A DNA stretch of 64,000 bases from Rhizobium metallidurans (GCF_014196505.1 NZ_JACIDW010000003.1:372001-436000); one strand, 5' to 3'; shown: positions 35,621-44,846, numbered from the stretch's first letter. Notes: a model not told the origin generated them from the sequence alone. Translations and numbers: made by a program.

Positions 35621-35752
35621 TTAGAATCCGCTGAATTTTGCCGTGTAAACGAACAACGGTACCGCGAATGCTGCCAATGCGATCAAGAATGCCGTGCCTG
35701 TTTTAAACAGTCTCAAGCGCCGTGTTCTGGCGCCATCCCAATCGTAAACCAT
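35621..35752 (-). CDS. 43-residue single-helix membrane protein
   Basis: ATG 35752 to TAA 35621. The protein opens MVYDWDGARTRRLRLFKTG and continues with one hydrophobic helix (TAFLIALAAFAVPLFVYTA). GGGAG seven bases ahead of the ATG is a good ribosome site. The positively charged N-terminal end predicts that it faces the cytoplasm. A conserved-looking small gene whose function is unknown. Confidence 0.55.
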   Translation of the reverse strand: MVYDWDGARTRRLRLFKTGTAFLIALAAFAVPLFVYTAKFSGF

Positions 35753-35940
35753 CGTCTTACTCCCACCACAAGACAAGCTTTACAAATACACGCCCTAAAG
35801 CCGTAGCTTTGCTGACGGGCGGCATACAAACACATTCTAACGTTGCAAGAAAGAGATATTATTAAGTAGTTAAGCGGTGTCTCATATATGCATCGCAGCC
35901 GCTCGTCGTATCTTCGGCTATTCTTGGGCGGCGGAGGAGT

Positions 35941-36025
35941 TGGTGCGGGCGGCGGGGATCGAACCCGCATAGCCAAGGCCGAGAGATTTTAAGTCTCTTG
36001 CGTCTACCAGTTTCGCCACGCCCGC
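35941..36025 (-). tRNA. tRNA-Leu (anticodon TAA)
   Basis: An 85-base class II tRNA with encoded CCA. It begins GCGGGCGTGGCGAAA, has the anticodon arm AGAGACTTAAAATCTCT with TAA in the loop, a long variable arm and a TGCGGGTTCGATCCCCGC T arm closing on the CCGCCCGC-A-CCA end. Confidence 0.95.
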
Positions 36026-36055
36026 GCAGGCTTCTCATTCAACGACTGTGGCGAT

Positions 36056-36442
36056 TCAGTCAAGGGCATGCGTGCGCTGGCAGGCGTCAAGATGCTTCGC
36101 TCTCGCGGCGCGAACCCTGTTGAAAATCGATCCGGCAAAGACACCGATCGTGCCGCCCACGGCTTTCACGCCGGCGTCCTGAAGGCGCGCATGGCGGGTG
36201 GGTGAGAGATATTGCAGGTATTCGATGAACAAGGCACCGGCGATCAGCAGCACGGCGACCATGATCCAGTGCCGCGGATAGGCCAGTGCGAAGGCGAGGC
36301 CGACGACCAGATAGGCGAGCGCCCTGTCGATGTTGACTGACGTAATCGTATGGGGACGGAGGCCGATCGGCGAAACCGTTACGAAGATGATGGCGGCGAG
36401 GAGGAGCCAGGCGACCGGCTTGGAAAGTTTGTCTGCTGTCAT
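36056..36442 (-). CDS. VanZ-like membrane protein
   Basis: A 128-residue protein with four hydrophobic segments. VanZ-like pattern: FVTVSPIGLRPHTITSVNID, RALAYLVVGLAFALAYPRHW and GALFIEYLQYLSPTRHARLQ with DAGVKAVGG, where Glu and the RHxRLxD motif are conserved. Start ATG 36442 or the ATG at 36460; neither has a strong ribosome site. Function of chromosomal VanZ-like proteins is mostly unknown; some confer low-level glycopeptide tolerance. Confidence 0.8.
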   Translation of the reverse strand: MTADKLSKPVAWLLLAAIIFVTVSPIGLRPHTITSVNIDRALAYLVVGLAFALAYPRHWIMVAVLLIAGALFIEYLQYLSPTRHARLQDAGVKAVGGTIGVFAGSIFNRVRAARAKHLDACQRTHALD

Positions 36443-36640
36443 AAAACTCACAATAATCATCTCGTCGGGCGGCTTCTCCGCACGATTGCGTTATCTCGAT
36501 GGCGCGGCTGGCGTTATGCCGGCGCTTGTCCGAGCGCGCGTGCCACCAGTGCCCTACCGAACCGTTGTGGTTGAAAATGGGCTTCTTTCGATTGTCTGCC
36601 TATGGCATAGCGTTGGGCGCAATAACAAGGGACCGTGACC

Positions 36641-37891
36641 GTGACCAGACAGAATGTCGAAGCTGCCGAGGAGGCTCTGCGTGGCCTTTTTCCGGCAACG
36701 CCGCTGCAACTCAACGAGCATTTGTCCGCTCGTTATGGCGCCGATATCTGGCTGAAACGCGAGGATCTGTCGCCCGTCCGTTCCTACAAGATCCGCGGAG
36801 CCTTCAATTTCTTCCGCAAGCGCATCGAGGAAGGCGCCTCCGGCAAGACCTTCGTCTGCGCGTCGGCCGGCAATCATGCTCAGGGCTTTGCCTTCGTCTG
36901 CCGCCATTTCGGCGTTCCGGGCGTCGTCTTCATGCCGGTGACGACACCGCAGCAGAAGATCGACAAGACCCGCATCTTCGGCGGCGAGTTCATCACCATC
37001 AAGCTGACAGGCGACTTCTTCGATCAGTGCTACAAGGCCGCACGCGACCACGTCGAGATGATCGACGGCGTCATGGTGCCGCCATTCGATCATGAGGATA
37101 TCATCGAGGGTCAGTCGACCGTGGCCTCCGAGATCATGCAGCAGTTGCCCGAGGGTACGGTGCCCGATCTCGTCGTCCTGCCTGTCGGCGGCGGTGGCCT
37201 GGCGGCGGGCGTCAGTGGCTATCTGAAGGACACCGTTGCGAGCACCGGTTTCTTCTTCGTCGAGCCGCTTGGCGCGCCAAGCCTCAAGCGCAGCATCGAG
37301 GCCGGCGAGGTGGTGACGCTCTCCAAGGTCGACAACTTCGTCGATGGCGCGGCCGTTGCCCGCATCGGCGACCTGAATTTCGCGGCGCTCAAGGACTTCC
37401 CGAGCGATCAGGTCATGCTGATGCCCGAAAATGCGATCTGCGTGACGATCAACGAGATGCTGAACGTCGAGGGCGTGGTGCTGGAGCCGGCCGGCGCCCT
37501 GTCGCTGACGGCCATCGCCACGATGGATCCCGAAGCGATCCGCGGCAAGACGGTGGTCGCGATCGTTTCCGGCGGCAATTTCGATTTCGAGCGGCTTCCG
37601 GATGTGAAGGAAAGGGCCATGCGCTATGCGGGCCTGAAGAAATACTTCATTCTCAGGCTTCCGCAGCGCCCGGGCGCGCTCCGCGACTTCCTCAACCTGC
37701 TCGGCCCCGACGACGATATCGCCCGCTTCGAATATCTGAAAAAGACCGCCCGCAACTTCGGCTCCGTCCTGATCGGCATCGAAACCAAGGCGCCGGAAAA
37801 CTTCGCGGCGCTGTTCGCGAATTTCGAGGCGTCCGGCATCGGTTTCGAGGACATCACCGAAAACGAGATCCTCGCCAACCTCATCATTTAA
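36641..37891 (+). CDS. ilvA: Threonine ammonia-lyase
   Basis: PLP enzyme of 416 residues converting threonine to 2-oxobutyrate, the entry to isoleucine synthesis. PLP lysine 50 in VRSYKIRGAFNF; phosphate-binding VLPVGGGGLAAGVSG; VCASAGNHAQGFAF. The C-terminal domain holds one ACT-like unit (KYFILRLPQRPGALRDFLNL), so it is the single-ACT form probably controlled by isoleucine. GTG 36641 is favoured over GTG 36635 because AAGGGA at 36627-36632 is then properly spaced. Confidence 0.92.
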   Translation: MTRQNVEAAEEALRGLFPATPLQLNEHLSARYGADIWLKREDLSPVRSYKIRGAFNFFRKRIEEGASGKTFVCASAGNHAQGFAFVCRHFGVPGVVFMPVTTPQQKIDKTRIFGGEFITIKLTGDFFDQCYKAARDHVEMIDGVMVPPFDHEDIIEGQSTVASEIMQQLPEGTVPDLVVLPVGGGGLAAGVSGYLKDTVASTGFFFVEPLGAPSLKRSIEAGEVVTLSKVDNFVDGAAVARIGDLNFAALKDFPSDQVMLMPENAICVTINEMLNVEGVVLEPAGALSLTAIATMDPEAIRGKTVVAIVSGGNFDFERLPDVKERAMRYAGLKKYFILRLPQRPGALRDFLNLLGPDDDIARFEYLKKTARNFGSVLIGIETKAPENFAALFANFEASGIGFEDITENEILANLII

Positions 37892-37953
37892 CTTTGACGG
37901 TAGCGGCCCTATCTAACCCTCACGGCATCGCCCATCACAATAAAGGCGTATCA

Positions 37954-38283
37954 ATGGCTTCGATATTTTCCAGCATTTTCTCCATGTTCTCGGGCGGCGG
38001 GAAGCCGCCGGGCGCGGCTTCTTCCAGCGTCACTTCCGATCCGCAGCCCTATGCCGATTGCACGATTTACGCCGAACCCTTGAAGGAAGGCGGCCAGTAC
38101 CGTCTTGCCGGCCGCATCGAGAAGACGGTCGGCGACGAGTTGCTGGTGCGCAATTTCATCCGCGCCGATATGTTTTCGTCCACGGATGATGCGATCGAAT
38201 GCACCGTGCGCAAGGCGCAGCAGATCATCGATCAGAACGGACCGTCCCTGTTCAGCGACGGAGCCAAGGTTCGCCAGGTCTGA
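37954..38283 (+). CDS. HlyU family protein
   Basis: A 109-residue protein of the small HlyU family, named after a Vibrio haemolysin activator but in alphaproteobacteria a short protein of unclear role. Seen: FSMFSGGGKPPG flexible start, YADCTIYAEPLKEGGQYRLA, GRIEKTV and VRNFIRADMFSSTDDAIEC with TVRKAQQIIDQNGPSLF at the end. ATG 37954 chosen (MASIFSSIF). It follows ilvA after 62 bases. Confidence 0.85.
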   Translation: MASIFSSIFSMFSGGGKPPGAASSSVTSDPQPYADCTIYAEPLKEGGQYRLAGRIEKTVGDELLVRNFIRADMFSSTDDAIECTVRKAQQIIDQNGPSLFSDGAKVRQV

Positions 38284-38514
38284 TCACCGAAGGCTGGCGG
38301 GCGGCGACAGTTGCGTGTCGCGCGGCCGCGCCGCCATTCCCTCATGCTATTTTAAAACATTGCGGCGATCCTGCGGTCACCAGATCGAGCAGGAATATCC
38401 AGTGCCACAAAATGCCCGCAGCATAGCCGTTTCCAATGTCGCCGACAGCATGGTCGGCGTCGCGCGGCATGGCGGTACCGGGCTGGCGCAGCCGCATCGC
38501 GGGAGGTCCCGGCG

Positions 38515-39795
38515 TTGATCGCGAACGTCAATCTGATCCTCTTCATCGCCGAAGCCATCGGCTATTTCACGCTGATGGTGACGCTGCTGCATTTTCGCGC
38601 CCGCATCGGTATCGGCATTTTCCTGACCGCGCTCGGTGTCATGCATTTCATGGAGACCTACCTCGCGGCGGTCTTTTATGTCGAGCTGCCGTTCGGCATC
38701 GTCTCGCCGGGATCATCGGTGTTCTTTACCGGCAAGCTGATGATGATCCTGATGCTCTATCTTCAGGAAGATGCCGCCGTCGTCCGCCAGCCGATCTACG
38801 GGCTCTTCATAGGTAACCTGCTGACGGTCGCGATCGCCTGGATCGTGCAGTGGCACGCGCCGCTACAGCTTACGCCGGATACCGTCCCGAGCGACGCGTT
38901 TCTGAAGGAAATGGGTTGGCTGATGCTCTGGGGCACGGCCATCCTCTATCTCGACGCAATCGGCATCATCCTGCTTTATGAGCGGCTGGGCGGCTATCTG
39001 CGGCAGCGTCCCGTGCTGCGCTTCATGATCTGCGGCTTCGTGATGCTGACCTTCGACCAGATCGCCTTCTTCGGCGCGCTGCACTATTCGGTCGGCGTGC
39101 CGGTCGCTGCTTTCTGGGGTGGGTGGAAGGCGAAGATGCTCGCCGTGTGCATCTACACGGTGCTCTTCGCGATTTACGAGAAATGGATCGGTCACGCCGT
39201 CACCACGTCAAGCGTGCGTCCGATCGGCGATATCTTCAGCGACCTGACTTTCCGCGAACGCTACAACGATCTTCTGAGCCGCACCGGCCGCGACGTGCTG
39301 ACCGGACTTTACGACCGCACCCGAATGGAACTGGAGGCGCCGGTCATGATCCGTGAATCGCTGCGCCAGGGACAGTCGGCGACGGTCATGATCCTCGACG
39401 CCGATCACTTCAAGAACGTCAACGACGTGTTCGGCCACCTGCAGGGCGACGATGTCCTGCGCGCCATCGCCGCGCGGCTCGGCACGATCCTGCGGGCGGG
39501 CGACCGGGTGTTCCGCTTCGGCGGCGAGGAATTCGTGGCGATCTGCCCCTTGACCGATCAGGCCGAGGGCTTGCGCCTTGCCGAAAGGTTGCGCTGGACG
39601 ATCGAAAACAGCGTTTCCACGCCCGATGGCAAGCCGGTTACGATCAGCATCGGCGTGGCGACGGCCACCGAGGACGGCGATGTCTTCACCGCCATCCTGT
39701 CGTCCGCCGACGAGCGGCTTTATCAGGCGAAGAAGAACGGCCGCAACTGCGTCTTCGGCCGGAGCGGTGTCCACGAATTCACGGTCGCCGGCTGA
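38515..39795 (+). CDS. Membrane-bound GGDEF diguanylate cyclase
   Basis: A 426-residue protein that makes cyclic di-GMP. The N-terminal half (1-215) holds six or seven membrane helices, possibly a sensor region; a short linker (RERYNDLLSRTGRDVLTGLY) leads into the catalytic domain. The active site reads FRFGGEEF, preceded five residues earlier by RAGD, an intact I-site (RxxD) for product inhibition. TILDADHFKNVNDVFGHLQG carries the metal-binding region. Start TTG 38515 with GGGAGG upstream. No EAL domain. Confidence 0.92.
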   Translation: MIANVNLILFIAEAIGYFTLMVTLLHFRARIGIGIFLTALGVMHFMETYLAAVFYVELPFGIVSPGSSVFFTGKLMMILMLYLQEDAAVVRQPIYGLFIGNLLTVAIAWIVQWHAPLQLTPDTVPSDAFLKEMGWLMLWGTAILYLDAIGIILLYERLGGYLRQRPVLRFMICGFVMLTFDQIAFFGALHYSVGVPVAAFWGGWKAKMLAVCIYTVLFAIYEKWIGHAVTTSSVRPIGDIFSDLTFRERYNDLLSRTGRDVLTGLYDRTRMELEAPVMIRESLRQGQSATVMILDADHFKNVNDVFGHLQGDDVLRAIAARLGTILRAGDRVFRFGGEEFVAICPLTDQAEGLRLAERLRWTIENSVSTPDGKPVTISIGVATATEDGDVFTAILSSADERLYQAKKNGRNCVFGRSGVHEFTVAG

Positions 39796-39812
39796 TCGCA
39801 ATTTTCCGCAAA

Positions 39813-39842
39813 CAAAAAGGCGGCCGGCAAGCCGACCGCCTT
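39813..39842 (-). terminator. Terminator of azoR (and possibly of the GGDEF gene)
   Basis: GGCGG-C-CGGC pairs with GCCG-A-CCGCC around AA (39819-39840). On the minus strand it is followed by TTTTTGTTTG, a good intrinsic terminator for azoR; on the plus strand the T-run is only two bases. Confidence 0.7.
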
Positions 39843-39864
39843 CATGAACCGGCTGCCGCTGATA

Positions 39865-40479
39865 TCAGGCGGCGAGCGCGAGTTCTTCGGCGCGTGCCTT
39901 GGCAGCGCCCACGGCCTTCTCGGCGGCCTCGGGGCCAAAGGCCAGGCCTTCCACATAGATGGTCTCGACATCGGTGATGCCCATGAAGCCGAGAACGGTC
40001 TTCAGATAAGGTACGGCATGGTTCATGCCGGCGGCCGGACCCTGCGAGTAGACGCCGCCGGAGGCGAGAACGACATAGACCTTCTTGCCGGTGGCAAGGC
40101 CGACCGGACCGTTTTCGGTGTATTTGAAGGTCATGCCGGCGCGGGCGACGTTGTCGATCCAGCTCTTCAGCGACGAATAGATGTTGAAGTTGATGAGGCC
40201 GGTGCCGATGACGATAGTGTCGGCGGCGAGCAGTTCGTTGACCAGTTCGTCGGAGATCTTCGCGGCTTCGTTTTCCTCGACCGTGCGGGCGTCCGCCGGC
40301 TTGCGGATGGCGCCGGTGAACAGGTCGTTGATGTGGGCCAGCGGGTTGGCGGCGAGGTCGCGGCGAACGACGACGCTACCGGCCTTCTGCGCCTGGAGCT
40401 TGCCAGCCAGGTCCACGGCGATATCGGTCGAAAGCGAGTCAGCACGCGGGCTGGATGTCAGAAGCAGAATGGACGACAT
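39865..40479 (-). CDS. azoR: FMN-dependent NADH-azoreductase
   Basis: A 204-residue flavodoxin-like AzoR enzyme: NADH-dependent two-electron reduction of azo compounds and quinones. Seen: ILLLTSSPRADSLSTDIAVD, TIVIGTGLINFNIYSSLKSW, IDNVARAGMTFKYTENGPVG and ASGGVYSQGPAAGMNHAVPY, and GFMGITDVETIYVEGL at the end. Divergent from a LysR-type gene 144 bases away, the usual arrangement for a regulated quinone reductase. Confidence 0.94.
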   Translation of the reverse strand: MSSILLLTSSPRADSLSTDIAVDLAGKLQAQKAGSVVVRRDLAANPLAHINDLFTGAIRKPADARTVEENEAAKISDELVNELLAADTIVIGTGLINFNIYSSLKSWIDNVARAGMTFKYTENGPVGLATGKKVYVVLASGGVYSQGPAAGMNHAVPYLKTVLGFMGITDVETIYVEGLAFGPEAAEKAVGAAKARAEELALAA

Positions 40480-40601
40480 GATTGATAATCCTTTGGTCTT
40501 TGCGTTTCCGGGTCGATTTGGGGATGATCGAACCGCGTCTTCGGGAGAAGAAATAGGTCTGGCGGCCTATCGAAAAAACTGGGATAATGTCGATCAAGAC
40601 T

Positions 40602-40611
40602 ATCGATCGAT
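40602..40611. promoter_or_regulatory. Possible LysR operator between azoR and its regulator
   Basis: ATCGATCGAT at 40602-40611 is a perfect palindrome, and the wider stretch TATCGATCGATTGGA fits T-N11-A. It overlaps the region just upstream of the LysR gene start. Suggestive only. Confidence 0.3.
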
Positions 40612-40623
40612 TGGATGGATGTG

Positions 40624-41592
40624 ATGTTGCCGAACCCGACACTTGACCAGTTGCAGGTTTTCCTGACCGTTGCCGAAACCGGCAGCTTCTCGGCCGCCTC
40701 CCGCGTGCTCAATCGCGCCCAGTCGGTGGTCAGCTACACCATCGCCAATCTGGAATCGCAGCTCGAGATGCAGCTGTTCGAACGCTCCGGCGCCCGTCAG
40801 CCGAAGCTTACCGAAGCAGGCAAGGCCATGCTCGAGGACGCCCGTCGGCTGATGACCGACCTGCAGGTGATGCGGGCGAGGGTGAAAAGCCTGAAGGAAG
40901 GCCTGGAGGCCGAGGTCGACGTGGCGATCAGCGTCATGGTGCCGTCGCAGGCGGTCGTCGCCGTGCTCAGGGAATTCCGCGATCGCTTTCCCTCCGTCAC
41001 GCTCAATCTCAGCGCCGGTGAACTCGGCATGGTCATGGACGCCGTTCTGTCGGGCAAGGCGACGATCGGCATCGGCGGAGCGCTCCTGAAGCAGGACGAT
41101 TCGATCGCCGTCGAAAAGATTGGTCATTCCTTCATGATCCCGGTCGCCGCGCGCTCCCACCCGCTGGCGGATATCGAAGGGCCGTTGACGCTCGCCGATG
41201 TTCGCGAGGAGGTGCAGCTCGTCGTCACCGACGCCTCGGGGCTCACCAAGGGGCGCGATTTCAACGTCTTGTCCTACAAGACCTGGCGCGTCAGCGACAT
41301 CGCCACCAAGCATGCGCTGATCCGTGGCGGTCTGGGCTGGGGCGGTCTGCCGGCCTCCATCATCAGGGACGATCTTGCCAATGGCACGCTCGTCCATCTC
41401 GACCTGCCGGCCTATGAGCAGGGCGAATACCCGATCTATGCGATGCGCCGGATCGCCAATCCGCCGGGCCCGGCCGCCACATGGTTGATCGAAGCCTTCC
41501 AGTCGCGGCTGTCGGCCTGCCCGAACCACGCCGATTTCACGGCGTCGCTGAACGAGATCAAGGCTCCCGACCTGCCGCTCGCGGCGGAGTAG
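40624..41592 (+). CDS. LysR family transcriptional regulator
   Basis: A 322-residue LysR protein. Winged helix-turn-helix at residues 4-62: TLDQLQVFLTVAETGSFSAA, SRVLNRAQSVVSYTIANLES and QLFERSGARQPKLTEAGKAM. The rest is a periplasmic-binding-like effector domain. GGATGG at about 40613 supports ATG 40624, though ATG 40615 is also in frame. By position the likely regulator of azoR; effector probably a quinone or electrophile (inferred). Confidence 0.9.
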   Translation: MLPNPTLDQLQVFLTVAETGSFSAASRVLNRAQSVVSYTIANLESQLEMQLFERSGARQPKLTEAGKAMLEDARRLMTDLQVMRARVKSLKEGLEAEVDVAISVMVPSQAVVAVLREFRDRFPSVTLNLSAGELGMVMDAVLSGKATIGIGGALLKQDDSIAVEKIGHSFMIPVAARSHPLADIEGPLTLADVREEVQLVVTDASGLTKGRDFNVLSYKTWRVSDIATKHALIRGGLGWGGLPASIIRDDLANGTLVHLDLPAYEQGEYPIYAMRRIANPPGPAATWLIEAFQSRLSACPNHADFTASLNEIKAPDLPLAAE

Positions 41593-41623
41593 GCGAGGCG
41601 CTTGGCCTCGCCAGTCTCAGGTT

Positions 41624-43612
41624 CTAGAGAACAAGTCGGAACTTGGCGAAACCATCCGTTCCTTCGCCTGCGTCCTCGATCTTGGCTCCCTTGACGTCGG
41701 CGATGAACTGTTTCGCCTTCGGCCCGCTTTGGAAGGTCGCGGTCGCACCCGTCACGGGCTTGAAGGTCCAGTTGCCGTCGGCGGCGGGATTGATCGTTCC
41801 CTGCTCGTACACATAGCGCACGATCACGTCGCGGTTCGTATCGGGCGCCTGGAACACCACCTTGTCGGCCGCGATCTCGGGGAACTTGCCCCCACCGCCA
41901 GCGCGGTAGTTATTGGTCACGACCACGAACCTCTGCTTCGGATCGATCGGCTTGCCTTCGAACGCAAGGTTCTGGATGCGGTTGGAACCGGCGTTGATCG
42001 CGTTGCCGTCATTGTCGTATTTGCGCGGCTGCGCCAGATCGATCTGGTAGGTGACGCCGTCGATGACGTCGAAATTGTAGGAGGGGAAATCGGCGTTCAG
42101 AAGCTCGGCGTCCTTCGTTCCTTCCTTGATCTCGTTGAACATCCCCGCCGACATCTCCAGCCAGTTCTTCACCTGCTCGCCGGTGATGACGACGGCCTGA
42201 ACGGTGTTCGGATAGAGATAGAGGTCTGCGATGTTCTTGATGGCGAGATCGCCGGCCGGAACATCCGTATAATAATCGACGCCGCCACGACCGCCGGCTT
42301 TGAAGGGAGCCGCCGCCGAGAGCACCGGCAGATCCTTGTATTCCGTGTCGGCGAGCATCTGCTTGATGTACCAGCTCTGTGCCTGGCTGACGATCTGCAC
42401 CGAGGGATCGTCGGCCACCAGCGCGAAGTAGGAATAGAGCGGCGCCGATGTCTTGCCGACGGGGGTGCGGACATAAGCGAGCGTCGCCTCGTGCTCGGCC
42501 TTGGCCGCCTCGATGACCTCCTTCTTGTCGCCGACATCCGCCACGACCTTCTTCTTGTCGTCGCGGTGATAGATCGGCCGGGCCTCCGAGGTGAAGTCGA
42601 CGATCTTCCAGCTCTTGCCGTCTTTTTCGAGCAGAAGGTCGATCAGGCCGAGATGCGAGCCCCAGAAGCCTGCCATGACGGCGGGCTTTCCATGCAGCGT
42701 TCCCTTGACCGGATCGGCGTTCGAAATGCCGTCCCAGGTCTTCGGCCCGGGGAAGACGAGGTGCTGGTGGCCGGTAAAGATCGCATCGATCCCGTCGACG
42801 GCGGCCAGATGCAGCGAGGCGTTCTCCATCTTGTCGGTGGGGGCGCTGCCGTCGATGCCCGAATGCGAGAGCGCAATCACGATATCGGCGCCGGCTTCCT
42901 TCATGACAGGCACCCAGGCCTTGGCCGCCTCGACGATATCGCGCGTCTGCGCCTTGCCCTCGAGGTTCTTGATGTCCCAGAGCATGATCTGCGGCGGAAC
43001 GAAGCCGATGAAGCCGATCTTCACCGGGCTCTCGTTGCCCGCGCCGTCCTTGATCATCTTTTCGACGATGACGTAGGGCTTGAAGAAGAGCTCGTCCTGT
43101 TTCGGATCGGAGGCGAGCTGGCCCTTGGTCAGGTTGGCGCACACGAACGGGAAGTTCGCGCCATTGAGCACCTTGAACATGAAATCGAGGCCGTAGTTGA
43201 ACTCGTGATTTCCCAGCGTGCCGACGGTGTAGCCGAGCGTGTTCATCGCCTTGATCACGGGATGGACGTCGCCGTCCTTCAGGCCGCGCTGATAGGCCAT
43301 GTAGTCGCCCATCGGGTTGCCCTGCAAGAGGTCGCCATTGTCGATCAGCAGCGAGTTCGCCGCCTCGGCGCGGATCGTGTCGATGATCGTCGCGGTGCGC
43401 GCCAGTCCCATCGTGTCGTTCGGCTTGTCGGCGTAGTAGTCGTAAGGGAAGACGTTGACGTGGATATCCGTCGTTTCCATCAGCCTGAGATGCGCCTGGT
43501 TGGCGGCGGCGCGCGCGGTGAAGGGATGCAGCAGAACCAACGCGGAGGTGGCGGCGATGCCGGTGAGAAGCGAACGACGGCTCATGGGTGGAAGTTCAAA
43601 ACTGGAAGACAT
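41624..43612 (-). CDS. cpdB: Bifunctional 2',3'-cyclic-nucleotide 2'-phosphodiesterase/3'-nucleotidase
   Basis: A 662-residue periplasmic enzyme that degrades 2',3'-cyclic nucleotides to nucleosides for phosphate and carbon scavenging. Twin-arginine-like signal at the N-terminus (MSRRSLLTGIAATSALVLL). Metallophosphatase domain: LMETTDIHVNVFPYDYYAD, IDNGDLLQGNPMGDYMAY, TLGNHEFNYG, IALSHSGIDG and FTGHQHLVFPG. The C-terminal 5'-nucleotidase domain contains NNYRAGGGGKFPEIA. No neighbour shows a clear link. Confidence 0.93.
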   Translation of the reverse strand: MSSSFELPPMSRRSLLTGIAATSALVLLHPFTARAAANQAHLRLMETTDIHVNVFPYDYYADKPNDTMGLARTATIIDTIRAEAANSLLIDNGDLLQGNPMGDYMAYQRGLKDGDVHPVIKAMNTLGYTVGTLGNHEFNYGLDFMFKVLNGANFPFVCANLTKGQLASDPKQDELFFKPYVIVEKMIKDGAGNESPVKIGFIGFVPPQIMLWDIKNLEGKAQTRDIVEAAKAWVPVMKEAGADIVIALSHSGIDGSAPTDKMENASLHLAAVDGIDAIFTGHQHLVFPGPKTWDGISNADPVKGTLHGKPAVMAGFWGSHLGLIDLLLEKDGKSWKIVDFTSEARPIYHRDDKKKVVADVGDKKEVIEAAKAEHEATLAYVRTPVGKTSAPLYSYFALVADDPSVQIVSQAQSWYIKQMLADTEYKDLPVLSAAAPFKAGGRGGVDYYTDVPAGDLAIKNIADLYLYPNTVQAVVITGEQVKNWLEMSAGMFNEIKEGTKDAELLNADFPSYNFDVIDGVTYQIDLAQPRKYDNDGNAINAGSNRIQNLAFEGKPIDPKQRFVVVTNNYRAGGGGKFPEIAADKVVFQAPDTNRDVIVRYVYEQGTINPAADGNWTFKPVTGATATFQSGPKAKQFIADVKGAKIEDAGEGTDGFAKFRLVL

Positions 43613-43730
43613 GAAAACTCCTTCGAAAATTCACGCGACGCCCGCCCGGCGGCGAGAGTAGGATGATTTTCGAAGGAGTAAACCCCGCAAATGACAGGGG
43701 AATATCGGTTGTCCGCTAAATGCCCGAGCA

Positions 43731-44423
43731 TCAGAATTTTGATTGCAAGCTCTCGCGGATGTTGCCGAGTTGTTCGATCGATGAGGAGTTCGACTTTGTA
43801 ATAGCCTTAAAATTTTCCGGTACGTTCGGTGGCAGTTTTGCGACGACCTCAGGTTTTACCGCGCCAACGATCTCCTGAATCTTCTGCTGTTGATCGCTTA
43901 TTGTCTGCATGGTCGAACCGATCTTGACGTCAGTTGCTTTGATGACCGCAGCTGCAGCTGCTGCCTTGTTTTCTGCTATGCTCTTGGCTTCCTGTAACTG
44001 CTTATACTTGTCGAATGTGTCGTCGACGCTCACTATGATCGTACCGGTATCGTGGATGAGGAAGGAACGGTTCTCCTCGTAGGTAGCTTCACCGTACTTA
44101 ATCACCGGAACCGGAACGCCGATCGTCTGAAACCTCGGTGAGAAGGCGAGCGAAACATTCGCTCGCGATGGAATGTATTTTTCTCCAAGGAGGCACGCGA
44201 AGGCGATTGTCATTGAAAACGCGCCCAGCAACATAAAGCTGTTGAATACTGCACGTTGCGCGTCTGTAATTTGCCCACCCATCGTAGTGCGTACAAGTAT
44301 AATCAGGAACGACAACACGATGACAAGGCCGCCCAGTCCAAGAGCGCCGAGCTGAAGAACCTTCAACGCGAAATCGAGTGTCTGTCCTGTAATTCCAAGC
44401 AGTGATTGATCAGCTTGTGCCAT
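43731..44423 (-). CDS. Unrecognised membrane and coiled-coil protein
   Basis: A 230-residue protein with a strong ribosome site (GGGGGAG before ATG 44423). Two membrane helices at about residues 20-46 (LQLGALGLGGLVIVLSFLII) and 64-83 (FMLLGAFSMTIAFACLLG). After an Arg/Glu-rich segment comes a long helical, Ala- and Gln-rich part (residues 130-190: EAKSIAENKAAAAAAVIKA, SDQQQKIQEIVGAVKPE) likely to be coiled coil, then a polar tail. Codon use is more A+T-rich than its neighbours, suggesting acquired DNA. No family recognised, no operon partners. Confidence 0.6.
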   Translation of the reverse strand: MAQADQSLLGITGQTLDFALKVLQLGALGLGGLVIVLSFLIILVRTTMGGQITDAQRAVFNSFMLLGAFSMTIAFACLLGEKYIPSRANVSLAFSPRFQTIGVPVPVIKYGEATYEENRSFLIHDTGTIIVSVDDTFDKYKQLQEAKSIAENKAAAAAAVIKATDVKIGSTMQTISDQQQKIQEIVGAVKPEVVAKLPPNVPENFKAITKSNSSSIEQLGNIRESLQSKF

Positions 44424-44513
44424 CGCAGTTCTCCCCCTTCTTGCGGAGTATCACGATGCAGGTACAACCACCAATAAACGGCAGGTTTCAAAGCATGATC
44501 AAAGAGCTATTGC

Positions 44514-44846
44514 TCATCGCGCCAGAACCGGCTTTACCTCCTTGTGGAAGAACCGGAAGTAGGATGCGACCTGGGCGCGGGCGTTGGAGTTCGGGTCGAA
44601 CTGGATGCCGACGCGGCCATTGTGCGTCCAGCGGATGATGCCGTGGAGAACGCCGAGATCGTCGGCGAGAATCTGCACCCGGCTGCCGGAAGCCGCATGC
44701 AGCGGTGCGCGAACTTCCACCGCCACGCCCGAGATGGACATGTTGAGAATGCGCGCATCGACTTCCTTGGTCAGGTAACGAACCTTGCCGAAGAGCCTGC
44801 AGGGTTTGCGCTCGGCCTTGCGGGTAATAATGTTGAGATTGTGCAT
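44514..44846 (-). CDS. PilZ domain protein (cyclic di-GMP binding)
   Basis: A 110-residue stand-alone PilZ domain. The RxxxR motif is in AERKPCRLFG and the (D/N)xSxxG motif in ILNMSISGVAVEVRAPLH, the two c-di-GMP contacts. The end (IIRWTHNGRVGIQFDP) is also typical. GGGAG precedes ATG 44846. With the diguanylate cyclase 5 kb away it is a possible receptor, but no direct link is shown. The longer frame to 45692 overlaps the exporter gene and is a shadow. Confidence 0.88.
   Translation of the reverse strand: MHNLNIITRKAERKPCRLFGKVRYLTKEVDARILNMSISGVAVEVRAPLHAASGSRVQILADDLGVLHGIIRWTHNGRVGIQFDPNSNARAQVASYFRFFHKEVKPVLAR

Noticed and set aside
38403..38518. A 38-codon GTG-started frame between the HlyU and GGDEF genes.
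   Set aside because: No ribosome site, no hydrophobic or conserved pattern, and it overlaps the ribosome site and start of the GGDEF gene.
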